Source: Utricularia gibba (Eukaryota; Streptophyta; Magnoliopsida; Lamiales; Lentibulariaceae). Taken from it: a stretch of 64,000 nucleotides of DNA. This document shows, piece after piece, positions 46,574-57,600 of this stretch. Under the pieces are notes generated by a model. That model was not told where the DNA came from. It made no database searches and saw nothing but the letters and a program-made list of their open reading frames with translations. A program made the translations under genes and the position numbers. The stretch is taken from positions 2,976,001 through 3,040,000 of the forward strand of contig NEEC01000004.1 of assembly GCA_002189035.1 (NCBI GenBank). The letters are read 5' to 3'. Numbering within the stretch: the stretch's first letter is position 1; every line of letters begins with the position of its first letter.

Positions 46574-47950
46574 CGTGATGGATGCGGAAATTCAAAGTTG
46601 CAGCTAATGCCAATACCAACCGAATGGTGGTAATTTTGGCAACTGAGGCGTAGCATTCTTGGTAGTCAACCCCTTCTATTTGGGCATAGCCCTTGGCGAC
46701 TAACCGTGCTTTTCATTGTAAGAATTCCCTTGCAGCACCATACTTGTTACAGTATATACATTTTGAGGCAATAGCTTGCTTTCCAGGTGGTAAGTCAACT
46801 AGAATCCAGGTTTGGTTCTTCTCCATTGCCAACAATTTGTCTGCCCTAGGAGACTCCCACTCAGGCACCCCCTTCGCCTCTTGATAGGCGTCGGTATAGG
46901 CGCATGGACATGGGCTACGACATCATGTATGTGATCAAGGTGGTCAATGGATGATTGAGGGAGAGGTGGTAATGCCTGAAGGTTGCAAATGTAGTCATTA
47001 AGGTAGGATGGAGGATGAGTGGCATGGCACGACCACTCGTCCAAAGGATAGGATAGGAATCAAGGGTGTGAGGAGAATTGGAAGGAAGCGAGAGTAGCAA
47101 AGATGGTGGTGTAGGAGGATTTGTGAAACTAGGAAGGGTAGCATCCAAAATGAGATTAGGTGAATTAGGAGTTGGATCAGGACTATACGCCTCCTCCAAG
47201 GATTCATCAAAATGAGGCACGAGAGTGCCAGAAGTGGAAAAATCAGGAAGAGGAACCAAAAGGGGCCATCATGTGTGGAAAGAGAAGCTTGAGCCTTAAA
47301 AGGAAAGTAGAACTCATAAAAACAAACATGACCAGAGACAAACACAGTTTTGGTTTCCAAATCAAATAACTTATACCCCTTTTGGCCTACAAGGTACCCA
47401 ATGAAGACACATTTGCGAGCATGTGGAGCAAGCTTATCCCCCACAGTGTTAGAATTAGACGCATAAGCAAGGCAATCAAAAACACGCAATTGGTCGAAGG
47501 ATTGTCTCTGCACTCCAAGAACATCTAGTGGACTTTTCCCCCCAAGTATTGGAGTAGCCAATTGGTTGATAAGATAGGTAGTAGTAAGCAGAGTTTCGCC
47601 CCAAAAGGATTTGGGGAGACTGAATTGAAAGAGGAGGGCACGAGTTACCTCTAAGAGATATTTGTGTTTATGCTCAACCCGAGCGTTTTGCTCCAGTGTA
47701 TACGGACAAGATGATTGTTGGGTAATGCCCAACTCCACAACGAGGTCAAGTCAACATTACGAAACTCCTGACCATTGTCGGTGCGAAGGATTAACATTGG
47801 GCAAGAAAATGTTTTTTCGACTTTAGAGATAAAGGCTTGAAACAAGGAATAAAGATTTTGCTTACTAGGAAGTAAAAAAGTTCATGTAGAGCATGAATAA
47901 TCATCCATGATGGTGAGAAAGTAGGTAGTTCCTGTGATAGTTGGGGTTTT
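46574..47950 (-). pseudogene. copia-4 integrase and linker
   Basis: Integrase core 47845-46998 (LRTDNGQEFRNVDL, SFWGETLLTTTYLINQLATP, LRVFDCLAYASN, CVFIGYLVGQKGYKLFDLET) followed by a proline-rich linker to RT. Frame breaks near 47740 and 47000. Confidence 0.8.
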
Positions 47951-47959
47951 ATACGGTCC

Positions 47960-48796
47960 TCATTGGTCACAATGCAATGATGCTAAAGGTTTTGATGCTC
48001 GAGATGAACTAGGAGAAAAGGGCAATTTATGAAATTTAGCATAATGGCAAATATCGCAAGAGGCAGAATTTAAAGAACAAGGAATGGGCAAATACTTAGC
48101 CTTAGAATCAGAAATGTGCCCTAATCGACAGTGCCATAATAAGTTTGAGTCAACATCACTGACAAACCTGCTGAATAAAACAGTGTTTTGGAATAAAATG
48201 CTAGCAGATTCAAAGCAGAAGTCCTGGAGTTCCTTAGCCAATGCGCCTGTCATGGCAGCTTGGTAAAGGGTCAAGATACTTGACAAAAAAGATTTCCTTT
48301 CCAATACATATAGGTTCCTACGAGTTCTTTCAACCCCTAGTACTTGCTTAGAGGGCCAATCCTGTAAAATACAGCATGAGCTGGTAAAAACAGCACACAA
48401 AGTGTGGGAAAGGCAAAGCTTGTGGAAAGAAATAAGGTTGCATTTAAATTGTGGAACAAAAAACACATTGTGAATGATGAGTGAGGGATGAATACAGACT
48501 GTTCCACAATGTGTTACAGGTTGTATGGAGCCATCAGGTAGGGATAATAGTACCGGGCTAGGTAAAAGTTTGAGGTCAAGGAAAAAATCATGATCACAAC
48601 ATACATGAGATGTAGCACAAGTGTCAATGATCCATGATTGATGACGTAAAGATGGAGGAGGTAAGGTACCTAAAAAATCACCAAAGTCGGCCAGGTGAAC
48701 TTGCTCAGTAGAGGCGTTGAGATTCAGAAATTTTCTCAGCTCATTAGATACCATTAGTTGCAAAGAAGATTCCCTTGCTACGGAGTCCTTGAGCAA
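47960..48796 (-). pseudogene. copia-4 protease and integrase N-terminus
   Basis: 278-codon open block: protease box WIIDTCATSHVCCD (Gly of D-S/T-G replaced by Cys), then GAG_pre-integrase/zinc-binding part LLWHCRLGHISDSKAKYL with CDICHYAKFHKLPF. The loss of the protease Gly suggests inactivity. Confidence 0.8.
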
Positions 48797-48811
48797 GAAT
48801 CCCTCATATCC

Positions 48812-49680
48812 CTATATGCCATCTCCCACAACAGCAATGAGCTCAATATGGGGTGGTATGGTTTTCCTCAACTCAAACCACCATAGTGGTCGTTTATTTG
48901 TCCCGACGTAGCATTCAGAGAGGTCATGCCCTTTCCGATTACATTTGGAACAAAATTGACTATTAGCATCGTTCCTCTTGTAGCCATCATCCTTCATCTT
49001 CTGTTTAGACTAATAACTCCCCAACTCCTTGAAGGTGAGGGTTGTTTCAAATTCCATATGCTTAGTGTGTCGAGATTCATCAACCTATAATAACAAAGAG
49101 TAAGCCTTGTCCAAACTTGCCACAAGCTCCATGGTTAGAATTTGGTTCTTTGTAACTTGATATATATCATTGAGACCATGAAGGAAATGACCCAGGTGCA
49201 TATCATGCTTCATATTCATGCACCGTTTGCAATTAGCACAAGAAGCACATGAATAATACAAAGCATCTGCCGCATTAAATAGGGATCTGACAAGAGTGAA
49301 GTATTCAGGGAGAGTTTTGGAACCTTGAGTAAAATGGGATAAATCTCGCAGCATATCGCACATAATTGAGAGATTCGTCTTCCCATAATGTTTGTCCAAT
49401 GCCTCCCAGATGTCTTTGGCTGTGCCAAAGCTCTTGAAAGCAGTGACGAGTTCGCGCGAAATGGAGTTATGAAGCCAAGACCTTGCTTCACTGAGCCGTC
49501 AATTAAGGCAAGCTTATTCTTTACAGCGAGTGCTAGTTGAACTCCTTTCTTCCAATCAGAACAATTTCTGGGAGTGAGGAGTTCTGGCACTAGGGCCATG
49601 CTGGGATTATCAAGAACTGAGATCTGAAGAGGGTCATTTGATTGCATATCTGTAGTCTTCTCCTTACCCACGCAGTTCAT
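48812..49680 (-). pseudogene. copia-4 Gag
   Basis: Gag start ATG 49680 (LTPRNCSDWKKGVQLALAVK, NKLALIDGSVK), continues in another frame 49399-49085 (LSHFTQGSKTLPEYFTLVRS, MHLGHFLHGLNDIYQ) and ends with a knuckle CSKCNRKGHDLSEC at 48997-48812. At least two frameshifts or stops. Confidence 0.8.
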
Positions 49681-49748
49681 GAGGGTGAGAAGTCATTTGA
49701 GGTCTTATTCTTTGATTTATGTCGACTCAGCCATCTTGTTCATCTCCA

Positions 49749-49762
49749 CGCTCACTGCACCA
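49749..49762 (-). promoter_or_regulatory. Candidate primer-binding site of copia-4
   Basis: Minus strand TGGTGCAGTGAGCG starts immediately after the LTR end TTTACA. Position and TGG start fit a primer site, but the tRNA is not identified. Confidence 0.5.
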
Positions 49763-49889
49763 TGTAAAGAAACACAAATTCGATGAGAGTCTGTTCAAGG
49801 AAGAGACGACATCGAGGAAGGAAAGGACGATGCATAGGATTTGGGGGAGTTTCTATGAACTCCAATCATTCAACTCTTTTTCTCACTCA
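49763..49889 (-). repeat. 5' LTR of copia-4 (127 bp)
   Basis: Plus strand TGTAAAGAAACACAAAT...TTTCTCACTCA. Matches 43840-43966 with roughly ten differences by eye, so the insertion is older than gypsy-E. Confidence 0.75.
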
Positions 49890-50352
49890 CATTTTAATAA
49901 AGATTTGCGGTGAATACTTTCTTATGTAAGTAGAATCAATTAGCATATTATCTCTCATTTTAATAGAAATTCTCAGAATACTTTACTTTTGAACTACATT
50001 ATAAAATATAGGTAGTTTATAATTTTATTAGTTATCATACTTTTTATATTGTTTTTTAATTCTCAAAAAAACAACATAATTTACAAATTTTCAGATAAAT
50101 TAATAAACGAATTCAATTAATATTTGTAAAATCCATAGAACATTCATAAATATAATATGTTTGTATTTATTTCAAATATAATAAAAATTTTAAATATTTG
50201 AATTTTAATAAATATAGGAATACACATTCAGTATCTATGAGAAAATTAGTAAAATACACGATTTAAAAAAATGATTGGCAAAATACCCATGATTTTTAAA
50301 GGCTTTGTAAAATACATATACGGTTTGATTGTCATAACTTGGGTGAGTTGGC
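49890..50352. other. AT-rich spacer
   Basis: No ORF or recognised repeat seen. Confidence 0.6.
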
Positions 50353-51746
50353 TGATAGCACACAAATTTTCCTACTTTTAGGATATGAAAATTACAAGTT
50401 TTTAATTATGTTTAGTCGTTTATTTTATAGTTTTAAGTATTTTTCTGTATAATTTAGGAAAATGTGATTTTTGGTATGTTAGTGGGTTAAATCCTTTGAT
50501 TTAGCCCATCCATGTTCTAATCCAATTTTGAGTCTAGCAGCAACCCGAAAATCATGGAAAAGCACAAGGATTTCGTGCAAGTCACCGTGCAACAAGGAGC
50601 AATGAGTATGTTGTCGCGGTGGCAATCTTCAAGTCAGGGGCAGGAGTAGAATAGCAGTCAGAAACTGTACCTACCTTGGGAAATGCAAGACACAGAGAAA
50701 ACAAAGGAGAGAGAGTCGCAAAGGGGACTCGACCAGCACTTTTGCAGACACACATGAAGGGTATCTCCCCCAAGTCGAACATGAAGAATACTGAAGAACA
50801 AGGAGAAGGAAAGGTGATTTTTCTGGAGAAGAACCTCCAACGTGAAGAAAGAAGATCAAGACCACTCCAACACTACTGTTCTGGCCTGTGAACAGTAGCA
50901 GAAGGAAACCAGTACTCTTATTTTTTTATTTTCGTTTGTTGATGTTTTTAGATTATGCAACCAACTTCTGCACGATGTTCTTAACATTTTTGTTGTTTTA
51001 TGTTAATACCATTACGTTTTACCTACAAAATATGAGTAGCAAGAACACTAGGGATGTCTTAAGGTAAAGCATGAGGGTGTAGATTTAAGAATTTTAATGA
51101 AATTTATCATTGTTTCTTAACTCTTGTTTCTATAAATCCATAGGTAGACCTAAAGAGGGGAACAAGTAGCTTCACAACCAAGATGCTCGATTTAGAGGTA
51201 GACCAACAAATTAAGACGAGAACAATAGATGTTAGTCCGAGATAGAACCAGTAAAACCGAGTAGACCTAGTTCTATATACTTTACATGCGGGTAGACCTA
51301 ATTGTAATGTTGGTGATGATATTGAGGATTTGCTTAACCGAAAATATGAAGAATGACTTGGGTAAACCTAAGTTATTTGAAGTTGTGAGTGTAGAACATG
51401 GTAATTAAAATTAGACAATTTAGCACCACACACCACCTGCAGATGCTTAAAGTATCTTAGTATTATTCTGAGTTAGAACCAGTATTTGTTACTTTCCGTA
51501 TTGAAACCTGATTTTGTTTACTGAACTTATTTATCACTGCTAGTCCGAACTTAGACTAATACCACTATATTCAGAATTATGCATTTATTAAAACACTTAG
51601 CAACCACAATCTCCTTGTGATCGACCCCGAATTCTACTGTACACTTTGAGTTTAATTTGTATTTTGTGAGGATTAGGAACTATAAATTTATTTGATACGG
51701 AGATTTGCTTTATTTGCAACTATATTACTAAAATTTTCGTTTACCA
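50353..51746 (+). mobile_element. Solo LTR of family H (copy H4)
   Basis: 1394 bp, TGATAGCACACAAATTTT...TTCGTTTACCA (one change from GTTTATCA). Has the family's 'GATCGACCCCGAATTC' and 'TATAAATTTATTTGATA' blocks near the end. Flanking 5-mers (TTGGC, CTCGC) agree at only three positions, so the target duplication is decayed or absent. Confidence 0.7.
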
Positions 51747-54062
51747 CTCGCCATCTAGCCCTCTACAACATAATTCTTAGCAAAATAGCCCCACTTGGTA
51801 ATTATTTGTGTAATAGCCCTATTTTACTTAAAATAATTATTTTATTCATATTTTATTTAATTTAATATAGAAAGAGAGTTGTTTATAAATATAATATATA
51901 AATATAATTATTTTTAATTGATAAAAATATTATTTTAAAGTATAACTTTTTATTAAAAGTATAACTTTAACAAAGAAAATTATTATACCTTTTTAATATA
52001 ATTAAAGGCATTGATAACGGTGACTTATCATAACTATGATTGCATGGATTAAGCAAAATTGCATTAATAATTCTTAATGCAAATATATCCGATTATAGAT
52101 AGATGCATGGATTATTAATACAATTTTTTGTATTAGTAATTTTTATCTATGCATAAACTTTTTATTAATAACGTTGTATCATTGTTAATTTTTATATATT
52201 TGCAACTATAGTTAATTGCATTAATATTACAATTGTTTGGATTGTTAAATTTTTATATATACGTTGCATGAATATAGTTAATTATTTTTATTATATCAAA
52301 TATATTAATTTAGAGTATTTCATAAAAAGAGGGCTATTTAACAAATAATTTTATAAAAGAGGTCTATAATTCTGAAAGAGGTCTATTTCACTAATAAAAT
52401 TTTAAAACCAGGCTATATTGTTAAAAAACTCATCCAACGCAATCACAATATGTACTCTATGCATTCTCTCCTGTCAATCCAACACAATCACAAACTGTAC
52501 TTCATGCATTTTCACCCGTCGATCATCTTTCACCAATTATTTATTAATCGCAGTTTGATAATAATTTTGATTTTAGTTTAAAATTAGAATCGTAAATATT
52601 GCATCAAACAAAAATTACAAGGTTTCAAACCTTTGATTTTAAAATAATCATTAAAAATTAATTATAAATTATAAATTATGAAAATTTAAGAATGTAAAAA
52701 ATAAAGAATTAAAATCACAATAAATATGTAAAATAGAAATATTTCGAGTGTTAGCCGTGGCAAGATTCCAAGATCACTTCATGTGTTAGCACTGCCATGA
52801 ATCCAAACATTGTTTTACGTGGTAGCATTATTTGGAATTACACATCGCATGGCTAAATACTAGAGACTACTTCGTGTGTTAGAGTGTTTAGAATTATATA
52901 ATTTTTATTATTTTATTATATTTAAATTATCCTTAAAAAGCATTTTATTTTAAAAATATGTACGGAAATTATTGTTTAATCCTTTTTTAGCTTAATTAAA
53001 TTTGGTATAATGAAATTAGGATGTAGGTTTTAGGATATTCCAAATTTACTTTTAGTCAATTTTATGTAATAATATATATAAAGAGAAATATCGTATGAAA
53101 TATGAGTTAAACAAACTATTTCAATGTTAAAAATATAAAAAATATATATATTGGTAACACTTTTCATAAATTAAGATGATAAATATACATTGGTCCTTCT
53201 TTTATTTAAGAGACAATGATCCATCATCGTATTTCTGTGTTCATGATTTGGACAAATGGACCATCATCAATGCATGCATAAAAAAACTCTACAGTCATGA
53301 GTATGATGAAACAGACCATATCAATTCCTAACACAGTCATGATTATGATGAAACAAGCTTCTCAAATGACCAGTTTGCTTTAGTTAGAAGAACACTTGTT
53401 GGATCTGTGTCATAATATATAATAATATTTATTATCAAATATAATATTACAATTAAAGAACAATTGTATCGTAGCTCAATTGAATGATGGAAATTTAAGA
53501 AAATGCGTAGTTTCATTTCAATGCTCAAAGATATCATAATTATATCTCAATATTGTTTTTTTATGGAAATATATGGTTGTAAAATTTTGAATTGAAACCA
53601 TTAATGAATGTTTGCCACACCAAGCATTTTGAAAATTATGAGAATCTTACATTATTAAATTTTTGAAGATAATGTTACATAAAAATAGGAATCTTATCAA
53701 AATCTATCAACTTTTTGGATATTTGGAACGGTGGATATATAAAGGTATGTTTTATAGGTATCACAAAAATAATTTATTAAACACCCTCAAATATGTTTAT
53801 GTTTATTGTTTAATAATTTAAAATAAAATTTTTTATGAATAATTATTTTAAATAATTTTATAGTAAAATTTAAAATTAAAAGTATGTTGTTAATTTACTT
53901 TTAAATAATTTAAATAATTTACATATATTAGATATGGATGTGAATTAATTTATGAAATAAGATTATTTTTTTAAAGATAGCATTCACTATATAAATATGA
54001 AACCTTATTTATTTTTCAACACCTTTCGTTGCATACACAACACCTTTTCTTATCATTGTCGG
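51747..54062. other. AT-rich spacer
   Basis: No gene seen. Contains a 45-bp tandem duplication (52433-52477 and 52478-52522) and a short direct repeat ACAGTCATGAKTATGATGAA (near 53292 and 53334). Confidence 0.6.
52433..52522. repeat. 45-bp tandem duplication
   Basis: Two head-to-tail units starting TCCAAC(G/A)CAATCACAA, roughly 80% alike. Local slippage or duplication; no function assigned. Confidence 0.6.
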
Positions 54063-54366
54063 TGTTGGAGATCAGCCTCAATCCAAAGGTTGAAGGTAAT
54101 TGGAAACATTAATCTTGTATCATAATGTCATGTTTCAAATAAAAAAGGTGTTGGGTTCGAGTTGTTGGACTTTTTTGTGTGTTTTCAATGATTGTGGCCC
54201 ACTGCTGGGTAACCTAGGTGTTCGGTATATATAAACCCTACTAGAAATACGTGTCAATTAGGTTTTCGGTCATTCTTATTGTTCATGAGTCGTTTTTCAT
54301 CCAAGGTGATCTCATAAGCATTATCCCTTTATTCCTTCTCAAGACTCTATCTTTCTTGTTTCAACA
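54063..54366 (+). repeat. 5' LTR of copia-3
   Basis: TGTTGGAGATCAGCC...TTGTTTCAACA, 304 bp. Lacks a ~22-bp duplication (around GTGTTGG..TTCGAG) that the 3' LTR has. Confidence 0.9.
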
Positions 54367-54378
54367 TGATATCGTAGC
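54367..54378 (+). promoter_or_regulatory. Primer-binding site of copia-3, degenerate
   Basis: TGATATCGTAGC directly after the LTR; two changes from the copia-1 site TGGTATCGGAGC. Confidence 0.65.
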
Positions 54379-54485
54379 AGTAAGGTTCTCAAACTTGTGT
54401 TCGTTTCAGTATTTTATTTACCGTTCAGCGTTTTTTTACTTAGTGGTTTACCAAGTTTCAACCCGAAGTTTGTCAAACGGTGGCT

Positions 54486-54572
54486 ATGATAGCATCTTGT
54501 AGAGGAACCCCGATATTTGATAGTTCTGAGTATCGAAGTTGGGTCAAAAAGATGCGTAGCTACCTTCGGGTC
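54486..54572 (+). pseudogene. copia-3 Gag N-terminus
   Basis: ATG 54486 opens the Gag start (FDSSEYRSWVKKMRSYLRV), homologous to copia-1 at 7063-6950. Cut at 54572 by the Athila-type LTR. About 300 bp of gag is missing before gag resumes at 57033. Confidence 0.75.
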
Positions 54573-55170
54573 TGTTAAGTGTCATTTTCTTACTATTTCT
54601 TAGGTTTTTTTTATGTCTAATTGTGATTAGAAGTGTCTAATTAAGGGTCTATAATATGGGATTTAGGTTTTTATCTAGTTTAGGGTAATTATCCTAAATC
54701 TTGTATTTTATGTAATAATTTTACTAATTTTAATTGAGTTTTTCTAGAGCTGCACACGTGGCAGGAAGTGAGAGAAAGAGAGTATCATATGGCGACAAAT
54801 TGGATCTTCCCGAGCTGACATTCCCTTGATTTCCGGAAGACTGCAGACGCCTAATCATGAGCCTTGACGTGCGGAACATGGGAGTCTCTGACAGGCGGCA
54901 TTATTAGCGTACCAGTGTCAGACGTTGGTTGCAAGTCATCCCATGTTCAGCAGAATCACAGGAACACGAAATCTCATACTCTCATTGAAGTTCCATTAGG
55001 CTCAGACGTGACAGAGTTAGTTTTTAGTTTTCCCTTTTGTTTCTCTCTCTAGAGGAATTTTCCTCTAGCTTCTCCCTAGAACCTTGTTTCGTTTCCTTTA
55101 GTTTTTATGGCCGTTCGCTGCTAGAAACTTCCATTTCTAGGTTGGAACACCACCAGATCTATGTATCGTT
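54573..55170 (+). repeat. 5' LTR of the Athila-type element, 3'-truncated
   Basis: TGTTAAGTGTC... to about ATGTATCGTTAG. The first ~440 bp match 56617-57032; the next ~150 bp match 45380-45513, which shows the LTR continues beyond the point where the 3' copy stops. Fused to pol near 55171. Confidence 0.7.
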
Positions 55171-55180
55171 AGTTATTCCC

Positions 55181-56518
55181 ATGGAAAGTGATAACCCCAA
55201 GGTTTCGGAGTCCATTATTTTGGGACGACCATTCATGGCTACTGCAGGAACTAAGATTGATGTCCAAGCAGGCACCATCAGTCTTCAATTCGATGGACAA
55301 GTGCTTGACTTCAGTCTTGACAAAGCCATGAAGCATCCTGATCACATCACTGAGATATATGCAATCTCCACATGTGAAACCGACACTGATCACTATGCGA
55401 TGATCCATGAACAAGGTCCCGAATTCGATTTAGACACGGAGATTTCTCAATCTGAAGACTTTCCTCGTGCTGAACTTGAAGTCTTTAATCATTCAGATGA
55501 TCCACCCGACGAACCTTATGCGCAGGATGTTTCTTTTCTTAGCTTGGAAACACCTAGCGAGCCGCTAGTACCTTCCATTATTCGAGCACCATCATTAGAG
55601 TTAAAGACTTTGTCCGAACATCTGAAATATTTGTTTCTTGGTGATGATGAGACCCTACCCGTTATTATTTCTAGTTTACTAACCTTGGAACAGGATGAGA
55701 AGCTTAAGGCTGTGCTTCAAGAGCACAAACAAGCAATTAGTTGGACTTTAGCTGACATCAAGGGAATCAGCCCTTCTATTTGCACTCACAGGATTTACCT
55801 AGAGGATGGGACGAAGCCATTTCGACAGCCACAGAGGAGACTGAACCCCCCGATGGTGGAAGTGGTCAAGAAAGAGATTTTGAAGCTGTTATCTGACAGT
55901 GAGTGGGTTAGCCCTGTGCAGGTTGTCCCAAAGAAGACTGGTATCACAGTGATGAACAATGAACAAGGGGAACTTATTCTCACAAGAGTGCAGAATGGTT
56001 GGAGGATATGTGTGGACTATCGCAAGCTTAATTCCACCACCAGGAAAGACCACTATCCCCTTCCTTTTATAGACCAAATGCTTGAACGACTTGTAGGGAA
56101 GAGCCACTATTGTTGCTTGGATGGATTTTCCGGTTTCCACCAAATTCCCGTGGCTCTTGAAGATCAATCCAAGGTAGTTTTTGTCTGCCCTTTTGGAACT
56201 TTTGTCTATCATAGGATGCCATTTGGACTATGCAATGCACCTGCCACTTTCCAAAGATGCATGGTGAGTATCTTTTCGGAGTATGTGGAAGAAATTATTA
56301 AGGTCTTCATGGATGATTTCACTGTTTATGGCAATAGTTTTGATGAATGCTTAGGAAACTTATCTTTGATTTTGAAAAGATGTGTTGAGACTAACCTTGT
56401 GCTTAATTATGAGAAGTGTCACTTTATGGTTGAGCAAGGCATCATTTTGGGACATGCAGTTTCCAAGAGAGGAATTGAAGTGGACAAAGCAAAGGTTGAG
56501 GTAATCCAAAAACTATAG
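55181..56518 (+). CDS. Athila-type protease-RT fragment, open reading frame of 445 aa
   Basis: Uninterrupted frame from ATG 55181. The frame is open upstream to 55037 through LTR sequence. The start holds the protease C-terminal signature (IILGRPFMATAGTKIDV). After an acidic linker come LKAVLQEHKQAISWTLADIK and RT proper: SEWVSPVQVVPKKTGITV, GWRICVDYRKLNSTTRKDHY, LDGFSGFHQIPV, CPFGTFVYHRMPFGLCNAPA, and the catalytic box VFMDDFTVYGNSFDECL with both aspartates. It ends ...KVEVIQKL then TAG; RNase H and integrase are absent. The clean frame in an otherwise deleted element is notable. It could not transpose alone. Confidence 0.85.
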   Translation: MESDNPKVSESIILGRPFMATAGTKIDVQAGTISLQFDGQVLDFSLDKAMKHPDHITEIYAISTCETDTDHYAMIHEQGPEFDLDTEISQSEDFPRAELEVFNHSDDPPDEPYAQDVSFLSLETPSEPLVPSIIRAPSLELKTLSEHLKYLFLGDDETLPVIISSLLTLEQDEKLKAVLQEHKQAISWTLADIKGISPSICTHRIYLEDGTKPFRQPQRRLNPPMVEVVKKEILKLLSDSEWVSPVQVVPKKTGITVMNNEQGELILTRVQNGWRICVDYRKLNSTTRKDHYPLPFIDQMLERLVGKSHYCCLDGFSGFHQIPVALEDQSKVVFVCPFGTFVYHRMPFGLCNAPATFQRCMVSIFSEYVEEIIKVFMDDFTVYGNSFDECLGNLSLILKRCVETNLVLNYEKCHFMVEQGIILGHAVSKRGIEVDKAKVEVIQKL

Positions 56519-56616
56519 AAGGGTTACCTTAGTCGTGCATCATGAGTTAGGTACTATCAGAGCTATGGAATGTCTATCTGTTTTCATACTTGAGGACAAT
56601 TAAGTGTGGGGGAATA

Positions 56617-57032
56617 TGTTAAGTGTCATTTTCTTACTATTTCTTAGGTTTTTTATGTCTAATTGTGATTAGAAGTGTCTAATTAGGGGTCTATAATATG
56701 AGATTTAGGTTTTTATCTAGTTTAGGGTAACTATCCTAAATCTTGTATTTTATCTAGTTTTTCTAGAGGTGCACACATGGCAGGAAGTGAGAGAAAGAGG
56801 GTATCATATGGCGACAAATTGAATCTTCCCGAGCTGACATTCCCTTGATTTTCAGAAGACTGCAGACGCCTAATCATGAGCCTTGACGTGCGGAACACGG
56901 GAGTCTCTGACAGGCGGCATCATTAGCGTACCAGTGTCAGACGTTGCTTGCAAGTCATCCCAAGTTCAGCAGAATCACAGGAACACGAAATCTCAGACTC
57001 TCATTGAAGTTCCATTCTGCTCAGACGTGACA
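56617..57032 (+). repeat. 3' LTR of the Athila-type element, truncated
   Basis: TGTTAAGTGTC...CTCAGACGTGACA, colinear with 54573-55013 except for a ~20-bp deletion near 56745. Stops where copia gag (CTTGTGAAGG) resumes. Confidence 0.75.
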
Positions 57033-57600
57033 CTTGTGAAGGAGATTCGAGGATTGGGGGAAAAACTTGAGGATCAAAAGGTGATTAGCAAGGCAATCAT
57101 GAGCCTACTTGCAAGATTCTAGCCAAAGTTATATGCACTTTAGATAGAAAGAAAAATCCTTGACATTATTGAAGGAAAGCTCCATCAACTATATCCTGAA
57201 TATCCTGTTACTCCAGAGCCAACATTTAGAGAGTTCATGATTGAGTTGCAATCTACAGAAAAGAGATTGGAACTAAGAGATGGTTATGAGTTTGAGAAAA
57301 CTTATGGTGAAGCTGCTCTCCTCACCAAAATGCAGAATATGAATATAAACTCAGGTGCAACTAATAATTTCAAGGATCTCAAATCAACAACCATCAAACA
57401 ATCACCAATGTCAATCCCAACTTCAACCATGGGTAATCAGAAGTGCAGGCATTGTGATAAATCCAACCACAAGAGTGAAGATTGTTGGACTTTAAGCATA
57501 AATGCTTGCAAGCACTGCAACAAACAGAATCATAGGAGTGAGTTTTGCTGGTGGAAGCCTGATGCTTTGTGCACAAAATGCAATCAAAGAGGCCACTTCA
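57033..57600 (+). pseudogene. copia-3 Gag C-terminal part with zinc knuckles
   Basis: Gag resumes (IRGLGEKLEDQKVISKAIMS), has in-frame stops near 57120 and 57145, then 57237-57600 is open and encodes CRHCDKSNHKSEDC, CKHCNKQNHRSEFC and CTKCNQRGHF. The third knuckle is cut by the deletion that joins Gag to integrase. Protease is lost. Confidence 0.8.

Larger units (their letters stand above)
43840..49889 (-). mobile_element. copia-4: Ty1/copia retrotransposon with very short LTRs
   Basis: 6050-bp minus-strand element with two 127-bp LTRs (49763-49889 and 43840-43966), candidate primer site at 49749-49762, and Gag-PR-INT-RT-RNase H in copia order. Coding is interrupted by frameshifts and by a 1297-bp insertion at 44418-45714. 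Flanks (AAAAC left, CATTT right) show no target duplication. A different copia family from copia-1/2/3. Confidence 0.8.
54573..57032 (+). mobile_element. Internally deleted Athila-type Ty3/gypsy element inside copia-3
   Basis: LTR start TGTTAAGTGTCATTTTC at 54573 and again at 56617, the latter preceded by a polypurine tract (AAGTGTGGGGGAATA, 56602-56616) and 'TTGAGGACAA'. Between them only a protease C-terminus and RT remain (55181-56518). The 5' LTR runs into pol without primer site or gag, and the 3' LTR stops early (57032), so both LTRs are truncated at their 3' side. No target duplication. Confidence 0.75.

Noticed and set aside
50582-50891. Cluster of small overlapping ORFs near 50.7 kb
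   Set aside because: All lie inside solo LTR H4, in several frames and both strands, with no homology.
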